Of a DNA stretch of 64,000 nt, positions 9,295-19,041 are shown piece by piece; position 1 is the first letter of the stretch, and every line of letters begins with the position of its first letter. The stretch spans positions 1-64,000 of the forward strand of contig NZ_JAIMIC010000004.1 of the NCBI RefSeq assembly GCF_019966545.1, read 5' to 3'. Origin of the DNA: Heliomarina baculiformis (GTDB taxonomy: Bacteria; Pseudomonadota; Alphaproteobacteria; Rhodobacterales; Rhodobacteraceae). The translations under genes and the position numbers were made by a program. The notes below the pieces were generated by a model. The model worked only from the letters and a program-made list of their open reading frames with translations. It was not told where the DNA came from and made no database searches.

Positions 9295-9795
9295 ATGCCG
9301 GTAGAGGTGGTGACGGAAGATTCGCGTTGGGATGATCTCGGTCTGGAGGATATTGCGGAGAAAGTGAGCGCCGAGGCGCTGGCGTATCTGGGCCTCGACC
9401 CGGATATCTGCGACATCACGCTGCTGGCTTGCAACGATGCGCGCATCGCCGTGCTAAATGCCGATTTTCGCGACAAGGGCCAGCCGACCAACGTGTTGAG
9501 TTGGCCGAATGCGGAACTGGCACCCGAGCGCGAGGGTGAAAAACCTGATTTGCCCGATCCTGACATTATGGGGGAGCTGGCGCTCGGCGACATCGCGATT
9601 GCCTATGAAACTTGTGCGCGCGAGGCTGCGGAAAGCGGAAAATCGCTGAATGACCACAGTACGCATCTGGTTCTTCACGGACTTTTGCATTTGTTGGGCT
9701 ATGATCACATCCGTGACGGGGATGCCACGTTGATGGAAGGCCTCGAAACAACTATACTTGGCAGATTGGGGTTGGATGACCCATATAGCGATTAA
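9295..9795 (+). CDS. ybeY: Endoribonuclease YbeY (16S rRNA 3'-end maturation, ribosome quality control)
   Basis: Metal-dependent RNase of 166 residues. The signature H-x3-H-x5-H zinc site is His128, His132 and His138 in LVLHGLLHLLGYDH. The upstream NVLSWP segment of the family is present. It sits between phoL and corC in the conserved operon, 67 bp after phoL and 34 bp before corC. Length is a little longer than E. coli YbeY (155), within the alphaproteobacterial range. Confidence 0.96.
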   Translation: MPVEVVTEDSRWDDLGLEDIAEKVSAEALAYLGLDPDICDITLLACNDARIAVLNADFRDKGQPTNVLSWPNAELAPEREGEKPDLPDPDIMGELALGDIAIAYETCAREAAESGKSLNDHSTHLVLHGLLHLLGYDHIRDGDATLMEGLETTILGRLGLDDPYSD

Positions 9796-9829
9796 TTGGG
9801 CTTTTACGGCCTTTTTCGGATAAGGACAG

Positions 9830-10732
9830 ATGGGCGACATAGAAGGCAGTTCTAACGCGGCGCAACGCGCGCTTCCCGAGACAGATGAAGACCACCACAC
9901 CGAGGACCAGCCCGAGGAACGGACAGGATTTTTCGGTCGTATTCTCGAGGTTTTTTCACCATCCGAAGAAGAGGAGTCCCTGCTTCTTGCAGGGCGAGGA
10001 CCGCTTTCCGAGGCGCCACGCGGGCTGATGAATCTCCGCCGGATGCGCGTCGAGGATGTGGCTATCCCAACGGCTGAAATCGTTGCCGTGCCGAATACCA
10101 TATCCAAGGACGATCTGGTCAGCATCTTTCGCGATACCGGCATGACACGGATCCCGGTCTATGAAGGCACGCTGGATACACCGACCGGTTTCGTCCATCT
10201 CAAGGACTTTGCCTTGATCCACGGCTTTAACGGCGGGACGACAGAGTTCGATCTCGACTCCATGCTGCGGCCTCTGCTCTTTGTGCCTCCCTCAATGCCT
10301 ATTGGCGTCCTTCTGACCAAGATGCAGACGGAACGGCGCCACATGGCGCTTGTGATCGACGAATATGGCGGTGTGGATGGGCTCGTCACCATCGAAGACC
10401 TGATCGAACAGGTCGTTGGCGAGATCGAGGATGAGCACGATACCGATGAAGACAAGACCTGGGTCAAGGAAAAGCCCGGTCAGTACATCGCGCTTGCCAA
10501 GACTCCGCTTGAGGAATTCGAGGCCGAGATAGGCCAGTCGCTGACCGATCACGAAGAGGTGGACGAGGAAGAGATCGATACGCTTGGCGGTCTCGTATTC
10601 ATGCTCTCGGGTCGTGTGCCGACGCGGGGCGAAGTCGTGTCGCATCCCGACGGTCCCGAGTTCGAAGTGGTCGACGCTGACCCGCGCCGTATCAAGCGTC
10701 TCCGAGTACGGTTGCCCGGCAAGACTGCATGA
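9830..10732 (+). CDS. corC: CorC/HlyC-type CBS-domain protein
   Basis: Protein of 300 residues with an acidic N-terminal tail (1-60), a tandem CBS pair (about 75-205; MRVEDVAIP, GMTRIPVYEGT, HMALVIDEYGGVDGLVTIEDL) and a C-terminal CorC_HlyC domain (about 215-295; DEEEIDTLGGLVF, GRVPTRGEVV). No transmembrane DUF21 segment is present, so it is the soluble CorC/YbeX type implicated in magnesium/cobalt efflux and, in the ybe operon, in ribosome function. Its stop overlaps the lnt start by four bases (ATGA), indicating translational coupling. Confidence 0.92.
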   Translation: MGDIEGSSNAAQRALPETDEDHHTEDQPEERTGFFGRILEVFSPSEEEESLLLAGRGPLSEAPRGLMNLRRMRVEDVAIPTAEIVAVPNTISKDDLVSIFRDTGMTRIPVYEGTLDTPTGFVHLKDFALIHGFNGGTTEFDLDSMLRPLLFVPPSMPIGVLLTKMQTERRHMALVIDEYGGVDGLVTIEDLIEQVVGEIEDEHDTDEDKTWVKEKPGQYIALAKTPLEEFEAEIGQSLTDHEEVDEEEIDTLGGLVFMLSGRVPTRGEVVSHPDGPEFEVVDADPRRIKRLRVRLPGKTA

Positions 10733-12234
10733 CAATTCTGAAATCGTCGCCTCTGCTGCTGCGCATGGCTTTGGCGGCGATGCTCGGTCTCGTCGCGGCG
10801 CTGGGGCTTGCACCCTATGAAATCTGGCCCCTGACGCTTGTTTCTCTCGCTGCGGTGCCGCTCCTGATTCATCACAGCGCTGGATTCTGGCGCGCAGCTT
10901 GGATCGGCTGGGCCTACGGCACAGGCTACTTCGCGCTCGCGCTTTCGTGGATTGTCGAGCCATTCTTTGTAGATGCGGCCCGTGACGCATGGCTCGCCCC
11001 TTTCGCGCTGATTTCCATGGCTGGGGGGCTTTCTTTGTTCTGGGCGCTCGCTTTCGGCCTTGCGCAGCTTTTCTCGGGTCGCGGGCCGACCCGGACAGTC
11101 TTGTTGATCCTGTTCTGGACACTGGCAGAAATGGCGCGCGGCTATGTCCTAACCGGGTTTCCATGGGCCGCACCCGCGCAAATCTGGGTAAGCACACCCG
11201 TGCTGCCGCTGCTGGCTTGGACCGGTCCACAGGGTCTTACGCTAATCACGCTGTTCGTTGCGCTGTCGTTAAGCCTGATTGCCGCACCGGGGCCGCGACG
11301 CTTCCTCGGGTTGCTGCCCGGTCTGGCCCTGCTGGTTGCGACCTTGATCGTCGCGCCGCCGCAGGAAACCAAAATGACCGGCAAGACCGTGCGTCTTGTG
11401 CAGCCGAATGCGCCGCAGGACCAGAAATGGGATCCCGACTTCATGCCGGTGTTTTTCAACCGGCAGATTGAATACACCGCTGCTAGGCCTCGCCCCGATC
11501 TGATCGTCTGGCCCGAGGCATCGCTAAGCAGTTATGTCTATGGTGTCGAAGATCCGCTTGCCGAACTCGAACAGGCAGCGGCGGGTGTGCCGCTTGCCAT
11601 CGGGCTGTTGCGGCCGGACGAGGTGGGGTTCTACAATTCGCTGGCCTACTTCGATCAGGCCGGCGACATTACGCAGGTGTATGACAAGCATCATCTGGTG
11701 CCATTCGGGGAATATATACCGTTCGGCGGGCTGCTTGACGGTCTCGGGATTCAGGCCATTGCCGACATCTCGGCTGGCGGCATGAAGTCGGGCCCGGGTC
11801 CCGAACTGCTCGATTTCGGCAGCTTGGGCAAAGCGCTCCCCCTGATCTGCTACGAAGCAGTATTTCCCCAAGACGTGAACCGCGCAGAGGGCAGGGCGAG
11901 TTTCCTTTTGCAGGTCACGAATGACGCGTGGTTCGGGTCCGGATCCGGTCCTTATCAGCATCTCGCGCAGGCGCGCATGCGGGCCGCCGAACAGGGTTTG
12001 CCGATGATCCGTGTGGCCAATACCGGCGTTTCTGCCATGATCGACCCCTACGGAAGGATAATCGGAAGCCTCCCACTGGGAACAGCCGGTTACATCGACC
12101 TGCCGCTTCCAAACCCTCTTCAGCCCAGTTTTTACAGCAGGACCGGAGACTTACTGGCGCTTTTTGTGACGCTTTTGGGGATTGTCGGGGTTTCTATACG
12201 AAGTGTCTTTATAAAAGCGCTCAAGAAAGATTGA
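10729..12234 (+). CDS. lnt: Apolipoprotein N-acyltransferase Lnt
   Basis: Inner-membrane enzyme of 501 residues that N-acylates the diacylglyceryl-cysteine of apolipoproteins. About seven hydrophobic segments occupy residues 10-205, and a periplasmic nitrilase-fold domain follows (about 215-470). The Glu-Lys-Cys triad is visible in VWPEASLSSY, YDKHHLVPFGEY and PLICYEAVFP. A last membrane segment lies near residues 475-495. It overlaps corC by four bases. The next gene, metK, is separated by the riboswitch leader. Confidence 0.95.
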   Translation: MTILKSSPLLLRMALAAMLGLVAALGLAPYEIWPLTLVSLAAVPLLIHHSAGFWRAAWIGWAYGTGYFALALSWIVEPFFVDAARDAWLAPFALISMAGGLSLFWALAFGLAQLFSGRGPTRTVLLILFWTLAEMARGYVLTGFPWAAPAQIWVSTPVLPLLAWTGPQGLTLITLFVALSLSLIAAPGPRRFLGLLPGLALLVATLIVAPPQETKMTGKTVRLVQPNAPQDQKWDPDFMPVFFNRQIEYTAARPRPDLIVWPEASLSSYVYGVEDPLAELEQAAAGVPLAIGLLRPDEVGFYNSLAYFDQAGDITQVYDKHHLVPFGEYIPFGGLLDGLGIQAIADISAGGMKSGPGPELLDFGSLGKALPLICYEAVFPQDVNRAEGRASFLLQVTNDAWFGSGSGPYQHLAQARMRAAEQGLPMIRVANTGVSAMIDPYGRIIGSLPLGTAGYIDLPLPNPLQPSFYSRTGDLLALFVTLLGIVGVSIRSVFIKALKKD

Positions 12235-12267
12235 CCGCGCGCTCGCAGCCGCGTAACCCTCTCAAAG

Positions 12268-12316
12268 CCCATCACAACGGCTTCCTGACGTGATGGTGAA
12301 TGATCAATGGAGCGCT
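12268..12316 (+). promoter_or_regulatory. SAM/SAH riboswitch in the metK leader
   Basis: A compact hairpin with stem CATCAC (12270-12275) and GTGATG (12290-12295) encloses the loop AACGGCTTCCTGAC. It is followed 13 bases later by AATGGAGCG (12306-12314), which contains the metK Shine-Dalgarno. The loop GCTTCC can pair with GGAGC, forming the pseudoknot that would hide the ribosome site. CACAACGGCTTCCTG and ATTGGAGC/AATGGAGC are the hallmark conserved stretches of the SAM/SAH class, known from Rhodobacterales upstream of metK. Ligand binding should lower metK translation. Identified from remembered consensus, not from a covariance-model search. Confidence 0.9.
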
Positions 12317-12319
12317 TTC

Positions 12320-13501
12320 ATGGCACGCGATAACTATATTTTCACTTCGGAATCCGTTTCCGAGGGACACCCTGACAAGGTTTGTGACCGTATCTCCGAT
12401 GCGGTGCTCGACGCATTCCTCTCCGAGGAGGCCGAAGCGAGAGTCGCGGCCGAAACTTTTGCCACCACGAACCGGGTCGTGATCGGTGGCGAAGTGGGGC
12501 TGTCCGATCAGGACAAGCTCAAGGACTACATGGAACGGATCGAGGGCATCGCCCGCGACTGTATCAAGGACATCGGCTACGAGCAGGACAAGTTCCACTG
12601 GGAAACCTGCGAAATCACCAACCTTTTGCATGAGCAGTCCGCGCATATCGCGCAGGGCGTCGATGCGTCCGACAACAAGGACGAAGGTGCTGGCGACCAG
12701 GGCATCATGTTCGGGTTCGCGACCAATGAGACCGATGCTCTCATGCCCGCGCCGATCCAGTTCAGCCACGCGATTTTGCGCCGGCTGGCCGAGGTCCGCA
12801 AGAACGGCACCGAACCGGCGCTTGGCCCCGACGCCAAAAGCCAGTTGTCCGTTCGCTACGAAAACGGCAAGCCGGTTGGCATTCATTCTCTCGTTCTGTC
12901 GACCCAGCATCTGGATCCCGACCTGAACTCTGACGACATCCGCGCGATTGTCGAACCCTACATCACCGAAGTCCTGCCCGATGGCTGGCTGACCGATGAA
13001 ACGATCTGGCATGTCAATCCGACGGGCAAGTTCGTGATCGGCGGTCCCGATGGCGACGCCGGTCTGACAGGGCGCAAGATCATCGTCGACACCTATGGCG
13101 GCGCTGCGCCGCATGGTGGCGGTGCGTTCTCCGGCAAGGATCCGACCAAGGTGGACCGATCCGCCGCTTATGCCGCGCGTTATCTCGCCAAGAACGTCGT
13201 CGCCGCAGGCATGGCCGACAAATGCACGATCCAGCTTTCCTACGCGATCGGGGTTTCCGAACCGCTTTCGATCTACGCGGAAACGCATGGTACGGGTGAG
13301 GTTGCTCCGGCGGATATCGAAAAAGCCGTCCGTAAGGTCATGAGCCTGACGCCGCGCGGCATTCGCGAAAAGCTGCAGCTTAACAAGCCGATCTACCAGC
13401 GCACCGCCGCATATGGTCACTTTGGCCGCGAACCGGATGCGGATGGCGGTTTCTCTTGGGAGAAAACCGATCTGGTCGACGCTCTCAAGAGTGCGATCTG
13501 A
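12320..13501 (+). CDS. metK: S-adenosylmethionine synthetase MetK
   Basis: Protein of 393 residues that makes SAM from methionine and ATP. Motifs include [21 protein letters not shown] split across residues 10-30, [10 protein letters not shown] and the phosphate loop [19 protein letters not shown]. The ATG at 12320 is chosen because GGAG at 12309-12312 is correctly spaced and is the sequence sequestered by the riboswitch; an in-frame ATG at 12290 would lie inside the riboswitch stem. SAM made by this enzyme would feed back through the leader. Confidence 0.97.
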   Translation: MARDNYIFTSESVSEGHPDKVCDRISDAVLDAFLSEEAEARVAAETFATTNRVVIGGEVGLSDQDKLKDYMERIEGIARDCIKDIGYEQDKFHWETCEITNLLHEQSAHIAQGVDASDNKDEGAGDQGIMFGFATNETDALMPAPIQFSHAILRRLAEVRKNGTEPALGPDAKSQLSVRYENGKPVGIHSLVLSTQHLDPDLNSDDIRAIVEPYITEVLPDGWLTDETIWHVNPTGKFVIGGPDGDAGLTGRKIIVDTYGGAAPHGGGAFSGKDPTKVDRSAAYAARYLAKNVVAAGMADKCTIQLSYAIGVSEPLSIYAETHGTGEVAPADIEKAVRKVMSLTPRGIREKLQLNKPIYQRTAAYGHFGREPDADGGFSWEKTDLVDALKSAI

Positions 13502-13512
13502 CATTGATAAAA

Positions 13513-13550
13513 AGGTTCGGGCGGGAGATCTGCCCGAACCTCCTCTGAGG
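13513..13550 (+). terminator. Strong hairpin after metK, possible terminator/attenuator
   Basis: A perfect 10-bp stem AGGTTCGGGC (13513-13522) pairs with GCCCGAACCT (13532-13541) around a nine-base loop. The T run comes only ten bases later (TTTT at 13551). A second, weaker hairpin AACCTC-CTCT-GAGGTT (13537-13552) uses the 3' arm of the first and directly abuts the T run, so the two are mutually exclusive. It separates metK from the secreted ClpP-like gene. Confidence 0.5.
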
Positions 13551-13558
13551 TTTTCGCC

Positions 13559-14215
13559 ATGTTGTACCTCGCGCAAATCGCGGTCACGGTCTTCGCGCTC
13601 TGGCTTGGCGCGCATCCCGTGTTGGCGGAACAGGCAGAACCAAGTTTCCCGTCCAAATTCACGCTCTCCGACGTAACGCTTGTTTATGATACCGAATCCA
13701 CAGGCGCGGATGAGCCTGCAGGCATCACCTCGGATGACGTAGAGACCCTCCTCAAGATCCTGCGTTCAGATGAATCCATCCGCCGTTTGCAGATCAATTC
13801 CTCTGGCGGGTCGGTCTATGCGGCGCAGCAGATCAGCGACATCATCATCGATTTCGGCCTCGATACGCATGTTCACGGCGATTGCGACAGTTCCTGTGTT
13901 ACGATCTTTCTTGCCGGCAAAAACCGGACCATGTCGCGCGGATCGCGGATCGGCTTTCACCAGATTTTCTGGTCGGCCGAGAACATCGCTTCTTACTACG
14001 ACCGCGAAAGGGGCGAGCAAGGCTGGGCCACGCCCTATGATTTCGCGGCCTGGATGTATCTCGACACGCAGGATGAGATGTACGCGCATCTCAAATACAT
14101 CACCTCGCGCGGGGTGGACCCGGCCTTTGCCATTGAAACCATCCGCAACCCGCAGGCTGAAATGTGGCGCCCCTACCGGGCGGAACTGCTCGAGGCCGGT
14201 GTTCTGACCGAATAA
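13559..14215 (+). CDS. Secreted ClpP/crotonase-like protein (COG3904 type)
   Basis: Protein of 218 residues with a signal peptide (about 1-22, ending VLAEQ). The core from residue 60 onward has the ClpP-like beta-turn LQINSSGGSVYAAQQISDII, then GDCDSSCVTIFLAG with a Ser flanked by cysteines, and RGSRIGFHQIF with a His. This matches a family of predicted periplasmic ClpP-like proteins whose peptidase activity is unproven. It begins eight bases after the metK hairpin and T run, so expression may depend on read-through or an internal promoter. No ATP-dependent partner is adjacent. Confidence 0.8.
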   Translation: MLYLAQIAVTVFALWLGAHPVLAEQAEPSFPSKFTLSDVTLVYDTESTGADEPAGITSDDVETLLKILRSDESIRRLQINSSGGSVYAAQQISDIIIDFGLDTHVHGDCDSSCVTIFLAGKNRTMSRGSRIGFHQIFWSAENIASYYDRERGEQGWATPYDFAAWMYLDTQDEMYAHLKYITSRGVDPAFAIETIRNPQAEMWRPYRAELLEAGVLTE

Positions 14216-14258
14216 CCCGTCATTGCCCTGCGCCTGCACCTCGGCTAGAGCAGCGCGC

Positions 14259-14960
14259 ATGACGCATCCCGATCGCCCCCGCCGAAACTTTTATGGTCGC
14301 CTGAAAGGCAAGTCTCTCAAGAAGAGTCAAAAGTCCTATCTGGACGAAGACCTCTCTGCCCTGTCACCCGGGTCGGTTGGATGGGATGAGAACCCGTCGC
14401 GGGACAACCTTGATCTTTCAGCGCTTTTCAATGGCAAACCCGTCTGGCTCGAGGTCGGCTTTGGCGGTGGCGAACACCTCGTCCATCAGGCCAGCGAAAA
14501 TTGCGATATCGGGATCATCGGGGCAGAACCTTATATCAACGGTGTCGCGATGCTCTTGGGCAAAATTCGCCGCGCAGGTGTCGAAAATCTTGCCGTGCAT
14601 CCCGGTGATGTGCGCGACCTTTTCGATGTCTTGCCGGATCAGAGCATCTCCAAGGCGTTCCTTCTTTATCCCGACCCCTGGCCCAAGGCACGGCATCATC
14701 GCCGTCGCTTTGTCACGCAGGAACATCTTGTCCCGCTTGCGCGCGTACTCAAGCCCGGCGCGGAATTCAGGGTGGCGACCGATATCCCCGATTACGTGCG
14801 CCAGACACTCGAGGAAGTACCGCAGGCCGGGTTCGAATGGCTGGCGGAATCGCCGGGCGACTGGCGAAACCCTTGGACGGATTGGCATTCCACGCGGTAC
14901 GAACAAAAAGCCCTGCGCGAAGGCCGGACGCCGCATTATCTGACCTTCCGCAAAACCTGA
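14259..14960 (+). CDS. trmB: tRNA (guanine-N7-)-methyltransferase TrmB
   Basis: SAM-dependent class I methyltransferase of 233 residues that makes m7G46 in tRNA. Motif I is LEVGFGGGEHL and the TrmB signature LYPDPWPKARHHRRRF is complete. The C-terminal TDWHSTRYEQKALREGR is typical. The ATG at 14259 is preferred over an upstream in-frame ATG at 14223, since the N-terminus RRNFYGRLKGKSL is the usual alphaproteobacterial beginning. Confidence 0.95.
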   Translation: MTHPDRPRRNFYGRLKGKSLKKSQKSYLDEDLSALSPGSVGWDENPSRDNLDLSALFNGKPVWLEVGFGGGEHLVHQASENCDIGIIGAEPYINGVAMLLGKIRRAGVENLAVHPGDVRDLFDVLPDQSISKAFLLYPDPWPKARHHRRRFVTQEHLVPLARVLKPGAEFRVATDIPDYVRQTLEEVPQAGFEWLAESPGDWRNPWTDWHSTRYEQKALREGRTPHYLTFRKT

Positions 14961-15096
14961 GCGCCGTCGCTTTTCCGGACGTACCGGTCATCTGGGTCAA
15001 ACTCAGATTTCGGTCTCCTAACATCCCTGACTTCCAGCGATGGACGCTGGATCAAGGGTGGTTTACAACCGCGCCGACAAAACAGGCGAGGTAGGC

Positions 15097-16458
15097 ATGT
15101 CCGCACACGGCACCCCCATTCCCATGACATCGATCCCCTGCGGTCCGCTGGCTGGCACGGCTGATGTGCCGGGCGACAAGTCGATCTCACACCGGTCATT
15201 GATCCTTGGCGCAATGGCGGTTGGTGAAACGAAGATCACCGGCCTTCTCGAAGGCGAAGATGTGCTCGACACGGCCAAGGCCATGCGGGCCTTCGGTGCC
15301 GAGGTGACCCGCCACGACGATGGCAGCTGGAGCGTGTTCGGCGTGGGTGTAGGTGGTTTTGCCGAACCGGATCAGGTCATCGACTGCGGCAATTCGGGCA
15401 CCGGTGTCCGGCTGATCATGGGCGCCATGGCGACCTCTCCTATTTCGGCGACCTTCACCGGCGACGCGAGCTTGAACAAGAGGCCTATGGCCCGCATCAC
15501 AGATCCGATCTCGCTGTTCGGTGCGCAATCCGTCGGCCGGGCAGGGGGGCGGTTGCCGATGACGATCGTCGGCGCGGCGGACCCCGTACCGGTGAATTAC
15601 ACCGTGCCGATGCCCTCAGCCCAGGTGAAATCGGCCGTGCTTCTAGCCGGTCTGAACGCCCCGGGCAAAACGGTTGTCATTGAAAAGGAAGCAACCCGAG
15701 ACCATACGGAACGGATGCTGGCCGGTTTCGGCGCAGAGGTAACCACCGAGGAAACAGAAGAAGGCCGCGTGATCACCCTCACCGGTCAGCCGGAACTAAA
15801 GCCCCAGACCATTGTCGTGCCTCGCGACCCGTCGAGCGCCGCCTTCCCGGTCTGTGCGGCGCTGATCGTTCCCGGCTCTGACGTGCTGGTCCCCGGTATC
15901 GGTCTGAACCCGACCCGCGCCGGGCTGTTCACCACCTTGCGCGAAATGGGGGCAAACCTGACCTATGAAAACGAACGCGAAGAAGGCGGCGAGCCGGTTG
16001 CCGATCTCCGCGCGCGTTTTTCGCCCGAAATGAAGGGGATCGACGTCCCGCCGGAACGGGCCGCCAGCATGATCGACGAATACCCGATCCTTTCCGTTGT
16101 TGCGGCCAATGCCAGCGGTATCACCATGATGCGGGGCGTAAAGGAATTGCGAGTCAAGGAAAGCGACCGGATCGACGCGATGGCGACGGGGTTGCGGGAC
16201 TGCGGAGTCGATGTCGAAGAGGGCGACGATTGGTGGTCGGTCACCGGAATGGGGCCGGGCATGGTCACCGGTGGCGCAACCTGCCAGAGCCATCTGGATC
16301 ACCGGATCGCCATGTCCTTTCTTGTTCTCGGCATGGCCGCAAAAGCTGCGGTTTCGGTCGATGACGGCGCGCCGATTGCCACGTCCTTCCCGATTTTCGA
16401 GCCGCTGATGTCGGACCTTGGCGCGTCGATCCACCGTGTAAATAAGGATGCGGCATGA
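15097..16458 (+). CDS. aroA: 3-phosphoshikimate 1-carboxyvinyltransferase (EPSP synthase, class II), AroA
   Basis: Shikimate-pathway enzyme of 453 residues. [15 protein letters not shown] and [10 protein letters not shown] are conserved, as are [11 protein letters not shown] and [16 protein letters not shown]. The overall pattern is that of class II (CP4-like) enzymes. The active-site loop reads GNSGTGVRL, so Gly occupies the position that is Ala100 in the glyphosate-insensitive CP4 enzyme. The start at 15097 has GCGAGG upstream; a longer frame from 15040 is unlikely. The stop overlaps cmk by four bases. Confidence 0.96.
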   Translation: MSAHGTPIPMTSIPCGPLAGTADVPGDKSISHRSLILGAMAVGETKITGLLEGEDVLDTAKAMRAFGAEVTRHDDGSWSVFGVGVGGFAEPDQVIDCGNSGTGVRLIMGAMATSPISATFTGDASLNKRPMARITDPISLFGAQSVGRAGGRLPMTIVGAADPVPVNYTVPMPSAQVKSAVLLAGLNAPGKTVVIEKEATRDHTERMLAGFGAEVTTEETEEGRVITLTGQPELKPQTIVVPRDPSSAAFPVCAALIVPGSDVLVPGIGLNPTRAGLFTTLREMGANLTYENEREEGGEPVADLRARFSPEMKGIDVPPERAASMIDEYPILSVVAANASGITMMRGVKELRVKESDRIDAMATGLRDCGVDVEEGDDWWSVTGMGPGMVTGGATCQSHLDHRIAMSFLVLGMAAKAAVSVDDGAPIATSFPIFEPLMSDLGASIHRVNKDAA

Positions 16459-17060
16459 TCTTTACCGTCGCAATCGATGGCCCCGCCGCCGCGGGCAAGG
16501 GCACGATCTCAAAGGCAATTGCCGCACGTTTCGGACTGGCGCATCTGGACACAGGGCTGTTGTACCGAGCAGTAGGCGCGCGCACGCTTCGCGGTTTCGG
16601 CGCCGTGGAGGCAGCGGAGAAATTGCAACCCGATGATCTGCAGGCCAGCAACCTGCGGACCGCCGAGGTCGCGCAAGCGGCCAGCAGGGTCGCGGTCATT
16701 GCCGACGTCCGCTCGGCGCTAACCCAGTTCCAGCGCGATTTCGCGCGGCGCGAAGGTGGCGCTGTTCTGGACGGGCGGGATATCGGCACCGTGATCTGCC
16801 CCGAAGCCGAGGTGAAGCTTTTTGTCACCGCAAGTGCCGAGGTACGGGCGCAGCGGCGTTTCGCGGAATTGCAGGATGGCGGCAGCGAAACGACCTATGA
16901 ACAGGTCCTCGCGGATGTGAAGGCCCGCGATGAGCGGGACATGAACCGCGCCGAGGCGCCTCTGAAACCCGCCGCAGATGCGCTTTTGATCGATACCAGT
17001 ACGCTCAGCATCGAGGATGCAGTCGCAGCAGCGGCAGCGCAGGTGGAACAGCGTCTCTGA
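16455..17060 (+). CDS. cmk: Cytidylate kinase Cmk
   Basis: Nucleoside-monophosphate kinase of 201 residues that phosphorylates (d)CMP. The P-loop [13 protein letters not shown] is at residues 8-20, and the CMP-site/lid regions [21 protein letters not shown] and [15 protein letters not shown] follow. It is slightly shorter than E. coli Cmk, as usual in alphaproteobacteria. It overlaps aroA (ATGA) and precedes rpsA, reproducing the conserved aroA-cmk-rpsA order. Confidence 0.96.
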   Translation: MIFTVAIDGPAAAGKGTISKAIAARFGLAHLDTGLLYRAVGARTLRGFGAVEAAEKLQPDDLQASNLRTAEVAQAASRVAVIADVRSALTQFQRDFARREGGAVLDGRDIGTVICPEAEVKLFVTASAEVRAQRRFAELQDGGSETTYEQVLADVKARDERDMNRAEAPLKPAADALLIDTSTLSIEDAVAAAAAQVEQRL

Positions 17061-17131
17061 CGCGTTTGACCTGACCAAACGCAAATTCTCCGGCAGTTTT
17101 CGCCGATAAGGGGGCCGCATGCAGCTGGCCC

Positions 17132-17161
17132 TTGCCAAAACCCGCTAGCATCCTGTATAGC
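17132..17161 (+). promoter_or_regulatory. Candidate sigma-70 type promoter for rpsA
   Basis: TTGCCA at 17132-17137 and TATAGC at 17156-17161 are separated by 18 bases and lie about 160 bp before the rpsA start, in the 263-bp cmk-rpsA gap. The boxes are good but not perfect matches. The long leader that follows could also carry autoregulatory structure, though none was resolved. Confidence 0.4.
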
Positions 17162-17323
17162 GCGCGGGTCACAAAAGGCGAAATCACGCCGCAGAGCAGA
17201 AATACAGGCAGGGTCGGAGACTACCGGCCCTATTTCTCTTTGTGGACCGTCCGACCAATCCCAAGACCGGCGGAGACAACCGCGCGGCCAGTCAAAACCG
17301 AAGAAAAGGAAACCTGAGACCAC

Positions 17324-19003
17324 ATGGCTCAAGATACATCGATGGAGGAATTCGAAGCCCTCCTTAACGAAAGCTTCGAAATGGACACGCCGGACGAGGG
17401 TTCGGTTGTCAAAGGCAAGGTCATCGCGATCGAAGCGGGCCAAGCCATCATCGACGTAGGCTACAAGATGGAAGGCCGCGTCGAACTCAAAGAATTCGCA
17501 AATCCCGGTGAAGCACCCGACATCAGCGTAGGCGACGAAGTCGAAGTCTTCCTGCGTCAGGTCGAAAACGCCAAGGGCGAAGCGGTCATCAGCCGCGAAA
17601 TGGCCCGCCGCGAAGAAGCCTGGGATCGTCTCGAAAAAGCCTATGCAAACGAAGAGCGTGTCGAAGGTGCGATCTTTGGCCGCGTCAAAGGCGGTTTCAC
17701 CGTCGATCTGGGTGGTGCCGTTGCATTCCTGCCCGGTTCGCAGGTCGATGTGCGCCCCGTGCGCGACGCTGGCCCGCTGATGGGTCTCAAGCAGCCGTTC
17801 CAGGTTCTCAAGATGGACCGTCGCCGTGGCAACATCGTTGTGTCGCGCCGCGCGATCCTCGAAGAGTCCCGTGCCGAACAGCGCGCCGAAGTCATCGGCA
17901 ACCTCACCGAGGGTCAGGCAGTCGACGGCGTGGTCAAGAACATCACCGAATACGGTGCGTTTGTTGACCTTGGCGGCGTAGACGGCCTGCTGCACGTGAC
18001 CGACATGGCATGGCGCCGTGTGAACCATCCTTCCGAGATCCTGCAGATCGGCGAAACCGTCAAGGTTCAGGTCATCAAGATCAACAAGGACACGCACCGC
18101 ATCAGCCTCGGCATGAAGCAGCTTCAGGAAGATCCGTGGGATCTGGTCGGCGCCAAGTACCCGCTGTCCTCTGTCCACATGGGCCGCGTCACGAACATCA
18201 CCGATTACGGTGCGTTCGTCGAACTGGAGCCGGGCGTCGAAGGTCTGGTCCACGTTTCCGAAATGTCCTGGACCAAGAAGAACGTCCATCCGGGCAAAAT
18301 CGTGTCCACCTCGCAAGAGGTTGAGGTCATGGTTCTGGAAATCGATCCGTCCAAGCGCCGTGTCAGCCTTGGTCTCAAGCAGACCATGCGCAACCCGTGG
18401 GAAGTGTTTGCAGAGACCCATCCCGAGGGCACCGAAGTCGAAGGCGAAGTCAAGAACATCACCGAATTTGGTCTGTTCATCGGCCTCGAAGGCGACATCG
18501 ACGGCATGGTTCACCTCTCCGACCTGTCCTGGGACGAGCGTGGCGAAGACGCGATCCAGAACTACCGCAAGGGCGACATGGTTCAGGCCGTTGTCTCCGA
18601 AGTCGACGTTGAGAAAGAGCGTATCTCGCTCTCGATCAAGAACCTCGGCGGTGACAAGTTCGCCGAAGCGGTTGGCGGCGTAAAGCGTGGCTCGATCGTG
18701 ACCGTGAACGTCACCTCGATCGAAGACGGTGGCATCGAAGTGGAATATGAAGGCATGAAATCCTTCATCCGCCGCTCCGACCTGTCCCGTGACCGTGCCG
18801 AACAACGCCCCGAGCGTTTCTCGGTTGGCGACAAGGTCGATGTGCGCGTGACCAACGTGGACAGCAAGACCCGTCGTCTGGGCCTGTCGATCAAGGCACG
18901 CGAGATCGCGGAAGAGAAAGAAGCCGTCGAACAGTACGGTTCGTCCGACTCCGGCGCGTCGCTCGGCGACATTCTCGGCGCAGCGCTCAAGGGCGACGAG
19001 TAA
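17324..19003 (+). CDS. rpsA: 30S ribosomal protein S1
   Basis: Protein of 559 residues with six S1 (OB-fold) repeats, visible as recurring G-x-V-x-x-I-x-x-(Y/F)-G-x-(F)-V-x-L patterns (for example VKNITEYGAFVDLGGVDGLL near 205-225, VTNITDYGAFVELEPGVEGL near 290-310, VKNITEFGLFIGLEGDIDGM near 375-395). It binds mRNA leaders on the 30S subunit. Length is the family norm. A strong terminator follows 38 bp after the stop. Confidence 0.97.
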   Translation: MAQDTSMEEFEALLNESFEMDTPDEGSVVKGKVIAIEAGQAIIDVGYKMEGRVELKEFANPGEAPDISVGDEVEVFLRQVENAKGEAVISREMARREEAWDRLEKAYANEERVEGAIFGRVKGGFTVDLGGAVAFLPGSQVDVRPVRDAGPLMGLKQPFQVLKMDRRRGNIVVSRRAILEESRAEQRAEVIGNLTEGQAVDGVVKNITEYGAFVDLGGVDGLLHVTDMAWRRVNHPSEILQIGETVKVQVIKINKDTHRISLGMKQLQEDPWDLVGAKYPLSSVHMGRVTNITDYGAFVELEPGVEGLVHVSEMSWTKKNVHPGKIVSTSQEVEVMVLEIDPSKRRVSLGLKQTMRNPWEVFAETHPEGTEVEGEVKNITEFGLFIGLEGDIDGMVHLSDLSWDERGEDAIQNYRKGDMVQAVVSEVDVEKERISLSIKNLGGDKFAEAVGGVKRGSIVTVNVTSIEDGGIEVEYEGMKSFIRRSDLSRDRAEQRPERFSVGDKVDVRVTNVDSKTRRLGLSIKAREIAEEKEAVEQYGSSDSGASLGDILGAALKGDE

Positions 19004-19041
19004 GCCTCACACGAAAGCACAAGCTTTCGCTGACAAAATCG

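Noticed and set aside
17061-17323. Possible structured leader RNA of rpsA
   Set aside because: Small complementary stretches exist but no conserved structure could be assigned by eye; only a promoter candidate is listed.
16895-18805. 636-residue frame antisense to rpsA and cmk
   Set aside because: A shadow of the strongly biased rpsA codons; the residue composition shows repeating low-information patterns and no domain.
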